From assembly GCF_009856865.1 (NCBI RefSeq), contig NZ_WVUD01000002.1, positions 1 through 64,000 of the forward strand: DNA of 64,000 nucleotides, written 5' to 3'. This document shows, one piece after another, positions 42,559-53,154 of this stretch (within the stretch, counting starts at the first letter, position 1; the number at the start of each line of letters is the position of its first letter). Made by a program: the position numbers and the translations under genes. The notes below the pieces were generated by a model. The model worked only from the letters and a program-made list of their open reading frames with translations, did not search any database and had not been told where the DNA came from. The DNA comes from Solidesulfovibrio aerotolerans. Its GTDB lineage: Bacteria; Desulfobacterota; Desulfovibrionia; Desulfovibrionales; Desulfovibrionaceae.

Positions 42559-43683
42559 TCAGCCCTTGGCGGCTTTTTCCGCCGCAACCTTTTCCGTCAG
42601 GCAATATATCCCTTCGCCATTTTTGGCCGGGCGAAAGCAAAGATTGTCCGAAATGCAGGTCGAAGGCCGTAAATCGCCGGACTTCCAGCGGTTGATCAAC
42701 TCCGGTTCCCGAATCAGCGGTCTGGACAACGAAACGGCGTCGCAGACGCCGTCCGCGACAAGACGGCGCGCCGCCTCGAAGGACCGGATGCCGCCCACCA
42801 GAATCAAGGGCAGATCCACAGCCGCCTTGATCCGCCCGGCTGCCACCTTGAAATAGCCTTCCCCTTCCGGGGACTGTATCTTGCCGGGTCGCACCGGCAT
42901 GAGCCGGCCCGAGTCACCCGTACCGCCGGAAAGTTCCAGAACGTCCAGACCGGCTTCCTTGAGCCAGCCCGCCACCGTGACGGCCTCCTCAACAGTGAGC
43001 CCGCCCGGCACAAAATCTTCGGAATTGACCTTGCACAACACCGGGTACCCCGGCCCCACCGCCAGCCGCACCCGCTTGACCACTGCGAGCAGAAAACGCG
43101 CCCGATTGGCCAGACTGCCGCCGAAGGCATCGGTGCGCTTATTGTAATACGGCGAAAGGAATTGACTTAACAGATAGCCGTGGGCGGCGTGGATCTGCAC
43201 CGCGTCAAAGCCGGACTCGCGGCACAGCCGGGCAGCCTTGGCAAAGGCTTCGACGGTCGACTCAATCGCAGCCTCGGTCATGGCCCGAAAGCCTTCCCCA
43301 TCCGACGGCCCCACCGCCTCCTCGCCCGAAAGCGCGACAAGGGCCGCCTGCCCGGCATGGGCCAACTGGGCCGCAATCCTGCCGCCCGCTGCGTGTACGG
43401 CCCCGGTCAGGCCCGTCAGCCCGGGCTGCATGGCGCTGGAGTGGACCCCCAGCTTCCATGGCCCGGCCTGTCCCTGCTTTTGGACATAGGCGTGTCCGGC
43501 GATGACCAGCCCCACCCCGCCCTGCGCCAGACGGACAAGGGTCTCGGTCAGCTTTTCCGTGACCGAGCCGTCAACGGCGGCCATCCCCTCCCAGGTGGCG
43601 GAACGAACAAAACGATTGGCCAGGGTCAGGCGTCCCAGGGCAACGGGCGCAAACATGTCAGGGGCGCTGGTTTGGGAAGTCAT
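42559..43683 (-). CDS. NADH:flavin oxidoreductase (old yellow enzyme family)
   Basis: A 374-residue FMN TIM-barrel protein: FAPVALGRLTLANRFVRSATWEG at the start, QLAHAGQAALVA, HAAHGYLLSQFLSPYYNKRTD, FGGSLANRARFLL and LILVGGIRSFEAARRLV. The catalytic HAAHGY is intact. It is the short form without the C-terminal iron-sulfur and FAD domains of 2,4-dienoyl-CoA reductase, although CISDNLCF near the end keeps two cysteines. It reduces activated alkenes; the natural substrate is unknown. The start has GGAG seven bases upstream. Confidence 0.88.
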   Translation of the reverse strand: MTSQTSAPDMFAPVALGRLTLANRFVRSATWEGMAAVDGSVTEKLTETLVRLAQGGVGLVIAGHAYVQKQGQAGPWKLGVHSSAMQPGLTGLTGAVHAAGGRIAAQLAHAGQAALVALSGEEAVGPSDGEGFRAMTEAAIESTVEAFAKAARLCRESGFDAVQIHAAHGYLLSQFLSPYYNKRTDAFGGSLANRARFLLAVVKRVRLAVGPGYPVLCKVNSEDFVPGGLTVEEAVTVAGWLKEAGLDVLELSGGTGDSGRLMPVRPGKIQSPEGEGYFKVAAGRIKAAVDLPLILVGGIRSFEAARRLVADGVCDAVSLSRPLIREPELINRWKSGDLRPSTCISDNLCFRPAKNGEGIYCLTEKVAAEKAAKG

Positions 43684-43981
43684 GGGCGTTCTCCGTCGGG
43701 TACGCGGCAACCAGGCAGGCGGCTTTCAGCCGCCGTTGCGGCCGCGGATTGCAGGGTGCAGCGTTTTTGCCGGGCACCGATGCCGCATCGTGTTTTTTTC
43801 CGACGAGACCGATATCCCGGGCAACGGGTACGCAGAGTAGTCCAACAAGACCGAAAGCCGGTATCGTGTCAAGAAGCCTGCTGCGACGCGGCCAGCGCGC
43901 CCCAGCCGAAAAAGCCGTGTCGGGCCTGTCAGCCGGGGCAAACGCCGGGGTGTCGCAACGCCGTGCCCGACAGTCGGGCCA
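43684..43981. other. Intergenic region
   Basis: A 298-base gap between two minus-strand genes. No coding sequence, repeat or RNA was recognised. It should hold the promoter of the old-yellow-enzyme gene and the end of the upstream three-gene cluster. Confidence 0.35.
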
Positions 43982-45202
43982 TCAGGCTCGCGACGCGTAG
44001 TACGCCTTGGCAAAGACCGCCCCGGCTTCGGCGATCAGCGGCCCCAGGTCGTGGCTTTCCAGCACGTCCCAGCCAATAAAGCGCACCGTCGCGCCGGGCG
44101 GCAGCGCCACGGGAGCATCCGGCCGGGTGGCCGGCATGCCCGCGCCCGAGGCCAGGATGGCGGTTTGCCGACCAAGAAAACAATCCAGCAGCGGAGCCAA
44201 GGCGTCCCGGGCCGCTTGCTTGACCATGACAAACAGCGGCGACGCCAGCGCCCCGCTCGCCGGCCAGATGATTTCCACGTCGTCCTGACGCGGCGCAGCC
44301 ATGGCGAAAAAGTACGGCATGACGCCGATGGGCGGGGGATTACTCCCCGGGGCCGGCCGGAAAATCTGGGCCGGGTGGGTGTCGCACAGCATGGCCCGGC
44401 CAAGGGCCGCCAGGGCACCAAGGCCATGGCGCAAACGGATGTCGAGCAACAGCGTGGAATCACCGGCGGTTTCCGGCGGGCCGCACAGACCGATCTTGCC
44501 GGCATAGACCGGATCAAGGAGGTCATCAAACGAACGCGGCACAGGCAGGCCGCCAAGGCGCGAGCGCACCACCACCAACACCAGCGGATTGACGGCGTAG
44601 ATGCGACAGACCTGGCGCGGATCGGCCAGCCCGGCCGCAGCCAGGGCCGGGTGGATATCCTGGGGCAGGCGGGCCAACAGGCCATCGCCAGCGAAGCGGT
44701 CGCGAAAGCTCTTGGACAAAAAACCGTTTAAGCCCGCTGAAATGACCATGTCCGGCACTTCTTCCGGTCGGGTCAGGTTGGCGGCCAGATCGTTTAAGGT
44801 GTGCTTGCCGCAACTGTCCATGAAAAGGCGCGGCCAGGGCGCGCCGGCCGGCAGGCTTTGCCGCAGATTGTCCAAGGCAAGGCCCATGGGGGCCTTGAGT
44901 GGACAGGGCAGGCTGACGAATCCCCGAAGTCCCGGGCCAGAGGGCGTCCAGCCGTCGGTGAAAAGCGGCGTCATGCCGCCCCGCCGCCCGGGGACGGCGC
45001 TGGCCAGGGCGTCCAGGAAAAGCTGCGGGGCAATGCCGTAGAGGGTGAGCAGGGTGCGCATAGCCAGAAACGGCGCGGCCGAGGCCATAAATTCCGCGTC
45101 GGCCACGGCTGCCACGCCCCGTTCGATCAGGATGTCCCGGGCACCGGGATGGTCGGCTATGTATCGCAGGACCGGCGTCTCAAGACAGTGGCTATCAGGC
45201 AT
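43982..45202 (-). CDS. DUF1858-like plus periplasmic-binding-fold protein
   Basis: A 406-residue protein. Residues 1-60 (TPVLRYIADHPGARDILIERG) look like a DUF1858/ScdA-N domain. The rest resembles the substrate-binding fold of iron or sulfate transporters (NPLVLVVVRSRLGGLPVPRSFDDLLDPVYAGKIGLCGPP). No signal peptide is visible, so it may work in the cytoplasm, which is odd for a binding protein. It is the third gene after a GTPase and an ABC ATPase, overlapping the latter by eight bases. There is no permease gene. The cluster may handle a metal or cofactor; function unknown. Confidence 0.6.
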   Translation of the reverse strand: MPDSHCLETPVLRYIADHPGARDILIERGVAAVADAEFMASAAPFLAMRTLLTLYGIAPQLFLDALASAVPGRRGGMTPLFTDGWTPSGPGLRGFVSLPCPLKAPMGLALDNLRQSLPAGAPWPRLFMDSCGKHTLNDLAANLTRPEEVPDMVISAGLNGFLSKSFRDRFAGDGLLARLPQDIHPALAAAGLADPRQVCRIYAVNPLVLVVVRSRLGGLPVPRSFDDLLDPVYAGKIGLCGPPETAGDSTLLLDIRLRHGLGALAALGRAMLCDTHPAQIFRPAPGSNPPPIGVMPYFFAMAAPRQDDVEIIWPASGALASPLFVMVKQAARDALAPLLDCFLGRQTAILASGAGMPATRPDAPVALPPGATVRFIGWDVLESHDLGPLIAEAGAVFAKAYYASRA

Positions 45203-46211
45203 GGTCGTCTCCCTCGTGGGTAAAACGGAGTTGCCGGCCATGGCGCAAGGCCTCGCGCAGGGCGCTTAACCGGGCGTCGGCAGCGGCCAGGGCGGTCAGG
45301 CAGTTCTTTTCGGCCGGGCTGGTTTCCATGACCGCTGCCACGGCCCCGGCGGCAAAGACGAGTCGCCGCCCGGCCAGCAAAGCCAACAGCGGATCATGGG
45401 TGGCCATGAGCACGATCTTGCCGCTGCCGGTGAGCAGTTCAATGGCCTTTCGCCGGTCGATGCCGGCGTTTTCCAGCTCGTCCACCAGCACGATGGGCGA
45501 GGCGCACAAGCGGGCCACATCGGCGATCATCAGCGCCCGGCTCTGGCCGCCGGAGAGAGCCGGCAGCGCCGTTGTCGGGCTGAAAGCCTCCCCGGACAAC
45601 TCGTTGGCCAGGGCAATGACCTCGGCCGCAGCCCCGACGCCGTCAGCAACCAGGCGGCTCTCGGCATGGGCCAGGAGAAAGTCCGTCACGGTCAGGTCCA
45701 TGACGAACTGCATGTTCTGGGACAATTGGGCGATGAGCCGGCCCGAGGCGGAAAGCCGCACCGCGGCGTCGCAGGGGTGGCCGTCGAGCAGCACACGCCG
45801 GCCGGTGGGAGTATCGCCGTGGGCCAGCCATTCGATATCGGCCAGAAACCGGCTCTTGCCGGAACCTGTGGGGCCGACCAGGGCGGCCACGTCGCCAGGG
45901 ACCAGGGTCAGCTCCAGGTTTTCGGCCCGACCATGCTTGTCCCGGCCGCCAAGGATGGTGAGCGAGGCCACGGACGGGGCGTCGGTTTCAAGGGTTGCCA
46001 AGGCGGCGAGGAACCGGGCAAAGGCCTGGGCCAGATCGCTGGCCGAGGCAGCGGCTTCGGTGAGGACTTCGCTGCCAAGACCGGCGAAATACGCCGCGGG
46101 CGTCTGGTCGGGCAGTGGCTGCGGCAGGCCTTGGAGCAGGAAAAAATCCCGGGCCGGCGGCAGTTCGCGCCACAGGTCGGCAAAGGGGCGATTGAGCCGG
46201 GGATCGATCAT
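45195..46211 (-). CDS. ABC-type ATPase of a permease-less cluster
   Basis: A 338-residue protein with about 90 residues of unknown N-terminal sequence and then an ABC ATPase domain: Walker A VGPTGSGKSRFLADIEW, Q-loop region IAQLSQNMQF, signature ALSGGQSRALMIADVA, Walker B SPIVLVDELENAGIDR and H-loop MATHDPLLALL. The Walker B ends in ELE where transport ATPases have DEP, as in soluble ABC proteins. Both neighbours overlap (ATGA with the GTPase, eight bases with the binding-fold gene). It probably performs an ATP-driven step in the cytoplasm with them rather than transport. Confidence 0.7.
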   Translation of the reverse strand: MIDPRLNRPFADLWRELPPARDFFLLQGLPQPLPDQTPAAYFAGLGSEVLTEAAASASDLAQAFARFLAALATLETDAPSVASLTILGGRDKHGRAENLELTLVPGDVAALVGPTGSGKSRFLADIEWLAHGDTPTGRRVLLDGHPCDAAVRLSASGRLIAQLSQNMQFVMDLTVTDFLLAHAESRLVADGVGAAAEVIALANELSGEAFSPTTALPALSGGQSRALMIADVARLCASPIVLVDELENAGIDRRKAIELLTGSGKIVLMATHDPLLALLAGRRLVFAAGAVAAVMETSPAEKNCLTALAAADARLSALREALRHGRQLRFTHEGDDHA

Positions 46212-46906
46212 GACGCGTCCTGGCCGAAATCCATCTTTCGAACGTTGCCCATCTGATGGTCCAGGCCGATCTTTCGCTGCCCCAGGCAATAGGAGCACAC
46301 GGCCGCCGGCATGGTAAAGCGCAGCGTGGCCCCGTCAAGGCCGGTTGTATCCGGGGCCGCGCCCACCACATGGGCCAGGGCCTCGGCCCCCTGGCCGGTT
46401 AAGCCGTTGACGAACAGCACCGTGGCCCTGGGATTGGCCCGGCGTACGCGAAAGGCAAAAACCTCGCGCTCGGCCTGGGACACCACGTCGCCCTTGGTCA
46501 CGGCCACCACGTCGGCCAGACGCAGCATGGGGCCGATTTTGGCCGGGGTGTCGATGCCGGAAAGGCTGTCCACGACGCACAGGGCCAGCACGCCTTCGAT
46601 GTGGGGGGCGCAGCGGTTGCAAAGGCCAGCGCTCTCAATGGCCAGCACCGACACCCCCCTGCCCTGGCCCCAGGCAAAGGCGTCGGCCGCGTTGCACACG
46701 AAAAAATGATCCGGGCACAGCGCCCCGGAAAGGCCGGTCAGGCAGGGAATGCCGGCCTGGGTAAAGATCTCCCGGTCGCGGCTGGCCAGACAGTCGAACT
46801 TGACCACGCCCAGACTGCGGCCACGCCGGGCCAGAACGCAAGCCAGGCGCAACAGGATTGACGTTTTGCCGGAGGAAGGCGGTCCGGCCACGGTAAGAAG
46901 CTGCAT
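46208..46906 (-). CDS. HypB/UreG-like P-loop GTPase with cysteine pairs
   Basis: A 232-residue SIMIBI-class GTPase. Walker A is GPPSSGKTS (8-16), the switch area VVKFDCLASRD, and the base-specificity motif VTKGD. Two CxxC motifs, ESAGLCNRCAPH (near 100) and CSYCLGQRKIG (near 210), suggest a bound metal or cluster, as in metallochaperone GTPases such as HypB and CooC. It heads the cluster with the ABC ATPase and binding-fold protein. The nearest well-known role is metal-centre assembly, but I cannot name the target enzyme. Confidence 0.65.
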   Translation of the reverse strand: MQLLTVAGPPSSGKTSILLRLACVLARRGRSLGVVKFDCLASRDREIFTQAGIPCLTGLSGALCPDHFFVCNAADAFAWGQGRGVSVLAIESAGLCNRCAPHIEGVLALCVVDSLSGIDTPAKIGPMLRLADVVAVTKGDVVSQAEREVFAFRVRRANPRATVLFVNGLTGQGAEALAHVVGAAPDTTGLDGATLRFTMPAAVCSYCLGQRKIGLDHQMGNVRKMDFGQDAS

Positions 46907-46938
46907 TGTCGGGCTCTCGCCTCCTTGGCGGTACGAAA

Positions 46939-47457
46939 TCAGCGAAACCGGTCGTCGGAACGCAAGGTGTCGGCTTGCTGGGCCTTGGTCGCAAACCAGC
47001 CCGTGCGCTCACCCTTCCAGACATCGAACCGGGGGACGTAGGGTTTGATATCGAGGACCGGCGTGCCATCCAGGATATCGATGTTGCGCAGATGCACGGT
47101 GTTGCCTTCGATACCAGCCAGCTCAAGCACCGACAGCCCGATGGGATTGGGGCGTTTGGGCGAACGGGTGGCAAAAATGCCATGGTGGCTGGTGTCCATA
47201 AACGGTTTGACCATAAGGTCATATCCGGTCACCCGGTGCAGATGGTACAGCAAAAAGACATGGGAAAAGCCTTCCAGATCCGTAAGTCCCCGCGCGAACT
47301 CAGGATGCACCTCCACATGGCCGGCGATGCCCATGGCTCCCACGGGCTGCACGGGCATGCCGGCGATATCCTGAAACGGCGAGCGCAGGATGCCGATGGC
47401 GCGGTAGGCGATGTCGGTGCCGGCATTATGGTCTGGGACGGCGTCGGGTTCTTCCAA
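46939..47457 (-). CDS. trmO: tRNA m6t6A37 methyltransferase TrmO
   Basis: A protein of about 172 residues of the TrmO/YaeB family, which methylates t6A37 of tRNA-Thr with SAM. The family core is clear: YRAIGILRSPFQDIAGMPVQP, HVEVHPEFARGLTDLEGFSHVFLLYHLHR, THSRSPKRPNPIGLSVLEL-like RSPKRPNPIGLSVLELAGI, and LDIKPYVPRFD. It is the short form without the C-terminal domain of E. coli TrmO. TTG at 47457 is chosen as start because GAGGA lies six bases upstream and the conserved part begins soon after. Confidence 0.88.
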   Translation of the reverse strand: MEEPDAVPDHNAGTDIAYRAIGILRSPFQDIAGMPVQPVGAMGIAGHVEVHPEFARGLTDLEGFSHVFLLYHLHRVTGYDLMVKPFMDTSHHGIFATRSPKRPNPIGLSVLELAGIEGNTVHLRNIDILDGTPVLDIKPYVPRFDVWKGERTGWFATKAQQADTLRSDDRFR

Positions 47458-47702
47458 GGCGTTCCTCGCTGGAAAAGGGTTCGTTTGCGGCAGCAGCAAG
47501 ATACAAGCCAAGAGAATTGCGTTGTATTCTCTGGCCTTTTTGACGCCGTCCAAGGCTGAAAAGACAATTCCGTCGCGAAATCCTACAAAACTGTCGTCCT
47601 GTGCCCGGGCATTGCCGCAGCGATGCGCCGCATGGTTCACTCCGGCGCACGCCCCCGGGGACAGGCACTTCCTGGCTCAGGGCTCGCCAGGACTTCAGGC
47701 GA

Positions 47703-48404
47703 TCAATCGTCCCAATCCGCATCCGACTGGGGTGGATTGACCTGAACATACACAGTGGTTCCGTCCTGGATCACGGGCTGGTAATAGGCGTCGTTCACGC
47801 TGTAGTAGGTCTGGCCGGCGATGTTGACTGCCGCAGCCGCAGCCGGAAGCGCAAACATGGTGGCCGCTGCCGCTGCCGCCATGCCCACTCCGGGCGGCGG
47901 CAGGGGAACTGGTACCGGGACCACCACGGGATAGGGGCCGACCGGATGCGGTCCGACCCAGGGAGCAGGCGGCGGGGGACCGACCGGTCCAAAAGCCGGG
48001 GTAAAGGGGCCGGGATGCGGCGGTGGCACGGGACCGCCACCGAAACCGCCGGGCCTGGGTGCCGGGGGCGGCATGGCCCCGCCGCCATAGGCCGCCGGTC
48101 CCATGGGCTCCGGACCGTGCACGGCACCCGGCGGGGCCATGCCGGGACCGCCGCCGAAACCGGCCGCCCCCGGCGGGCGCATGCCGTCGTCAAAGCCCGT
48201 CCCCCCTGGCGAAGCCGACCCACGCATGCCGTCGCCGCCAAAACCGCCGCCTTCGGGGGGATGATAACCGCCGCCGCCGAACCCGCCGCCGCCGCGAAAG
48301 CACTGCGCGACCTGGGGAGTGGCCAGGGACAGGCTCGCCGCCAGCCCAACCAGCCCGATCAACCCGGCCAAACGGCGCACCGCTGGCATTTTTCGATATG
48401 ACAT
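47703..48404 (-). CDS. Exported Gly/Pro-rich protein
   Basis: A 233-residue protein with a signal peptide (LAGLIGLVGLAASLSLATP), a long low-complexity centre of GGGF and PPP runs (about 35-175), a short hydrophobic Ala stretch, and a conserved-looking C-terminus (GQTYYSVNDAYYQPVIQDG then VYVQVNPP) that resembles the DUF6515 repeat of surface or periplasmic proteins. GGAGG lies six bases before the ATG. It follows the DUF2092 gene by 13 bases on the same strand and the two are probably one operon at the cell envelope. Confidence 0.75.
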   Translation of the reverse strand: MSYRKMPAVRRLAGLIGLVGLAASLSLATPQVAQCFRGGGGFGGGGYHPPEGGGFGGDGMRGSASPGGTGFDDGMRPPGAAGFGGGPGMAPPGAVHGPEPMGPAAYGGGAMPPPAPRPGGFGGGPVPPPHPGPFTPAFGPVGPPPPAPWVGPHPVGPYPVVVPVPVPLPPPGVGMAAAAAATMFALPAAAAAVNIAGQTYYSVNDAYYQPVIQDGTTVYVQVNPPQSDADWDD

Positions 48405-48417
48405 GGTCAACCTCCGG

Positions 48418-49176
48418 TTACGGCTTCTGGCCGGTGGTTGCCGGCTGCGGGGCAACCTTGGTCCGCACGGCCTCGGCCGGCGGGGTGAAGGCAAACGTCT
48501 TGGCGGCAAAGCCCGAGCTCGGCTTCCAGTCGCGGTATTCCACCAGGACGCGGGGGTCGCCGTGCCGGGTCTTGTCCGTGATGGCCAGCCGCAAAGGCCA
48601 CGGGGTCTTGCCGGCGTCGATCCACAGTTCGAAATCCTGGGTGAGCTGGCGAAAGGCCAGATGATGGCACGGTGTGCCGCCGACCGTGCTTTGGCCGACG
48701 TAAACGACCTCCAACACCTTCTCCATGATGCTCTTGTAGGGATCAGCGGCTAAAAAATCGATCATGGGACCGACGAGATTGAGCCGGACCATGGCCTGCT
48801 CCAGGGCCGCATCCAGGCGCGGCGGCACATCCAGGGCGACATAGGCCTTGGTCTTGGCGTCATAGACCTGGAAGGTCGGGCCATTTAAGACAAACGTCGC
48901 AGCCACGTCATCGCCTGTGGCTTCGGCCCGCAGCTTGTCCGGGCGCTGGGCCTTGATGGCTGTGGTGTGGAAGAAGGCCACCTTCTGGCCGTTGGGGAAC
49001 ACCCGGTCCACAAGGCTGGTCTCGATGACCGAAAAGGCGGCCAGGGACTGCACATGGGCGGACATGGCCCGCAGCAGGCCCTCGGCCCGGGGATCGACGC
49101 CGGTCCCGGCCTGGGCCGAACCGAGCAGAAACACGAGGAAAAGCCCTGTCAGTGCCGCTTTGATGCCGTGACGCAT
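48418..49176 (-). CDS. DUF2092 family periplasmic protein
   Basis: A 252-residue exported protein with signal peptide (GLFLVFLLGSAQA, cleavage near residue 23). It shows the DUF2092 pattern: RAMSAHVQSLAAFSVIETS, RPDKLRAEATGDD, YDAKTKAYVALDVPP, TVGGTPCHHLAFRQLTQDFELWIDAG and PLRLAITDK. The fold is LolA/LppX-like and may bind a lipid or hydrophobic ligand. AAGGAG precedes the start. It is paired with the Gly/Pro-rich exported protein. Confidence 0.82.
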   Translation of the reverse strand: MRHGIKAALTGLFLVFLLGSAQAGTGVDPRAEGLLRAMSAHVQSLAAFSVIETSLVDRVFPNGQKVAFFHTTAIKAQRPDKLRAEATGDDVAATFVLNGPTFQVYDAKTKAYVALDVPPRLDAALEQAMVRLNLVGPMIDFLAADPYKSIMEKVLEVVYVGQSTVGGTPCHHLAFRQLTQDFELWIDAGKTPWPLRLAITDKTRHGDPRVLVEYRDWKPSSGFAAKTFAFTPPAEAVRTKVAPQPATTGQKP

Positions 49177-49309
49177 GGGGAAGCTCCTTTGGTCGCTTGC
49201 AGACCGTGTTGCGGCGCACAAGGCCGCGCCCGATTCCACAAATCGCTTACCGAACAACGCGTCTTTTTGTCGAATACAAAAACCAAAGCAGTGGGCAGGC
49301 CATGGGCGG

Positions 49310-50683
<1,374 letters not shown>

Positions 50684-50734
50684 GGCGGCCTCCTTTGATT
50701 GGGGGTTGCCTGGAACGCTCGTTGTCCCGACCGC

Positions 50735-52981
50735 TTACGTCTGTCCGTCGCGGACCTTGGCCCGCAGTTCCGCATCCAGGCAGCGCAGCGCCTCGTAGGG
50801 CACAGCGCCGCCAAGGGCCTCAAAGGCCGGGGTCAGGCCCACCGCGCCCTCGCGGCGAAGGCGGGTCAAGGTCTCGCACGCCCGCGCCAGCACCTCGTCC
50901 GGCAGACCGCACACATCTTTGGCCGACAGCCGGCCCCAGGCCACGTAGGCCAGCAAATGGCCGTGGATGCTCGCCGGTTTAAGCCCCCGGCGCTCGGCCA
51001 CCGCCTCCACCGAGCCAAGCTCGCGGAAAAGCTCCAGGCTCTTGGCCGCCGTGTCCCCGGGTTCGCGCACCGGGCCGCTGCCGTCGGCTTCGGGCGGCAA
51101 CGCCGGCTGCGGCGCGGCCCGGCCGTGGGCCGCATAATGCTCGGCCAGCATGGCCATGAGCGCGTCCCCGTACTTTGTTATCTTGGCCTGGCCCATACCG
51201 CCGGCCCCGGCCAGACCGGCTGCGTCCTCGGGTTTGAGCAGCACCACATCAAGCAAAGTACGGTCGTGAAAAATCACATACGGCGGCACGCCGGCTTCCT
51301 TGGCCGTCTCGGCCCGCCAGGAGCGCAGCCGTTCCCACAACGCCGCGTCCTCGGGTGTGGCCAGATGGTCGTAGATCCAGCTCTTTTTCGAGCGCCCGCC
51401 CTCGCCCCCGGCCTCCCGCTCGCCCCGGCTGCCACGCTTGCGCGAGCGGGGTTCGGGATCGGCCGGGAAACGCATGGTCAGGCCGCGCCGGCCCTTGAGG
51501 ATGTCCCAGGCCAGCGGGGTCAGCACCAGCCCGCCATAGCCCTCCTCGTCCGGGGCCAGGGCACCCATGGCGGCCAAACGACGGTAGACCGCCCGCCATT
51601 GCAGCTTGGTCAGTTCCGCACCGATGCCGTAGGTGCTCACCTCGACATGGCCCAGCCGCACCACCCGGGTGGTGGGCTTGCCCAGCAGCACGTCAACCAA
51701 ATGCCCGGCCCCGAAGCGCTGGCCGGTGCGAAAGACGCACGAGAGCGCCTTTTGGGCCGCAACAGAAGCGTCCACCGGTTCGGTCGGGTCGGAACAGACG
51801 TCGCAGTTGCGGCACGGCTCGGGCATGTTCTGGCCGAAGTAGCCAAGCAGCGTCTGGCGGCGGCAGGCGTCGGCCTCGCAATAGCCGGCCATGGCGTCGA
51901 GTTTGGACAGTTCGATGCGCGTGCGCGGCCCTTCCCCGCCTTCGGGGGCAATGAGGCGACGCAGGTTCGCAAAATCCCCAGGACTGTAGAGCATAAGGGC
52001 TGTGGCCGGTTCGCCGTCGCGCCCGGCCCGGCCGGTCTCCTGGTGGTAGGCCTCCAGGCTCTTGGGCGGATCAAGATGGGCCACAAACCGCACATCGGGC
52101 TTGTCCACGCCCATGCCAAAGGCCACCGTGGCCGCCATCACCAGCCCTTCCTCGCGCATGAACCGGTCCTGGCGGCGGTCACGCTCGGCCGGCGGCAGGC
52201 CGGCGTGGTAGGCCAGGGCCGGCACGCCGTGTTCGGTGAGCCACTCGGCCATGTCCTCGACTTTTTGCCGGGACAGGCGGTAGACGATGCCGGACTGGCC
52301 GGCATGGTCCTCGGTGATAAACTGCAACAGCCGACGCCGGGGTTTGTCTTTGGGTTCCACGAGATAGCGGATATTGGGCCGGTCAAAGCCGGTGGCAAAC
52401 ACCCGGGCGTGGGTCAAATCGAGGCGGGCCAGAATGTCGGCCCGGGTCGGGCCGTCGGCCGTAGCCGTCAGGGCCACACGCGGCACGCCGGGATAATCCT
52501 GGGCTATTGTCGCCAGTTGCAGATATTCCGGGCGAAAATCATGCCCCCACTGGGAAACGCAGTGGGCTTCGTCGATGGCGAAAAGGGCCAGGGGCAGGCC
52601 GGCCAGGAGTTGGCCGAAGCCCGGGCTCATGAAGCGTTCCGGGGCGGTGTAGAGCAGATCGAGTTCGCCGCGTCGCAGCTTGGCCATCACCTCCCGGGCA
52701 GCGGCCGGGGCCAGGGCGGAATGGAGGCATTCAGCGGCAACGCCCAGGGCGGTGAGCGCCTGGACCTGATCGCGCATAAGGGCAATAAGCGGCGAAATGA
52801 CAATGGCCGTGCCCGGCCGCAGGATGGCCGGGATCTGGTAACACAGCGATTTGCCGCCGCCGGTCGGCATGAGCACCAACGCGTCATCGCCGGCCAGCAC
52901 ATGGTCGATGATTGTTTCCTGGGGACCGAGAAACCGGTCGTGTCCGAAAACCTGTTTGAGTATCTGGCGTGGTGTGGTCAT
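50735..52981 (-). CDS. recQ: ATP-dependent DNA helicase RecQ
   Basis: A 748-residue superfamily 2 helicase. It has the RecQ motif 0 ([20 protein letters not shown]), Walker [20 protein letters not shown] in [20 protein letters not shown], motif [16 protein letters not shown], zinc-binding CRNCDVC, the RQC winged helix, an HRDC domain ([25 protein letters not shown]), and a further C-terminal HTH-like part ([20 protein letters not shown]) that makes it longer than the 610 residues of E. coli RecQ. ATG at 52981 matches the family start. Confidence 0.95.
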   Translation of the reverse strand: MTTPRQILKQVFGHDRFLGPQETIIDHVLAGDDALVLMPTGGGKSLCYQIPAILRPGTAIVISPLIALMRDQVQALTALGVAAECLHSALAPAAAREVMAKLRRGELDLLYTAPERFMSPGFGQLLAGLPLALFAIDEAHCVSQWGHDFRPEYLQLATIAQDYPGVPRVALTATADGPTRADILARLDLTHARVFATGFDRPNIRYLVEPKDKPRRRLLQFITEDHAGQSGIVYRLSRQKVEDMAEWLTEHGVPALAYHAGLPPAERDRRQDRFMREEGLVMAATVAFGMGVDKPDVRFVAHLDPPKSLEAYHQETGRAGRDGEPATALMLYSPGDFANLRRLIAPEGGEGPRTRIELSKLDAMAGYCEADACRRQTLLGYFGQNMPEPCRNCDVCSDPTEPVDASVAAQKALSCVFRTGQRFGAGHLVDVLLGKPTTRVVRLGHVEVSTYGIGAELTKLQWRAVYRRLAAMGALAPDEEGYGGLVLTPLAWDILKGRRGLTMRFPADPEPRSRKRGSRGEREAGGEGGRSKKSWIYDHLATPEDAALWERLRSWRAETAKEAGVPPYVIFHDRTLLDVVLLKPEDAAGLAGAGGMGQAKITKYGDALMAMLAEHYAAHGRAAPQPALPPEADGSGPVREPGDTAAKSLELFRELGSVEAVAERRGLKPASIHGHLLAYVAWGRLSAKDVCGLPDEVLARACETLTRLRREGAVGLTPAFEALGGAVPYEALRCLDAELRAKVRDGQT

Positions 52982-53154
52982 GGGTGTGCGGCAGGCTCGG
53001 CCCGCCAAGGATGGGGTAAACGGTTGGCCGGGGAAAGGCAATGCAAGCCCCCGGCTGCTCTTGAATTCCTGCCCGCTGCGCCGTACTCTGGGGGCATCCC
53101 GCAACCAGCGCCCAACAGGCCATGACAGGCCACCACAGGCAAGGCAGGCACCGC

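Noticed and set aside
46906-47640. Longer start for trmO at 47640
   Set aside because: The extra 60 residues are not conserved in the family and include a hydrophobic run of no known meaning. TTG 47457 has a well-placed GAGGA.
50699-53125. Plus-strand open frame of about 800 codons opposite recQ
   Set aside because: It is antisense to a gene with full RecQ motifs. The His/Gly/Gln-rich translation is typical of a high-GC antisense frame.
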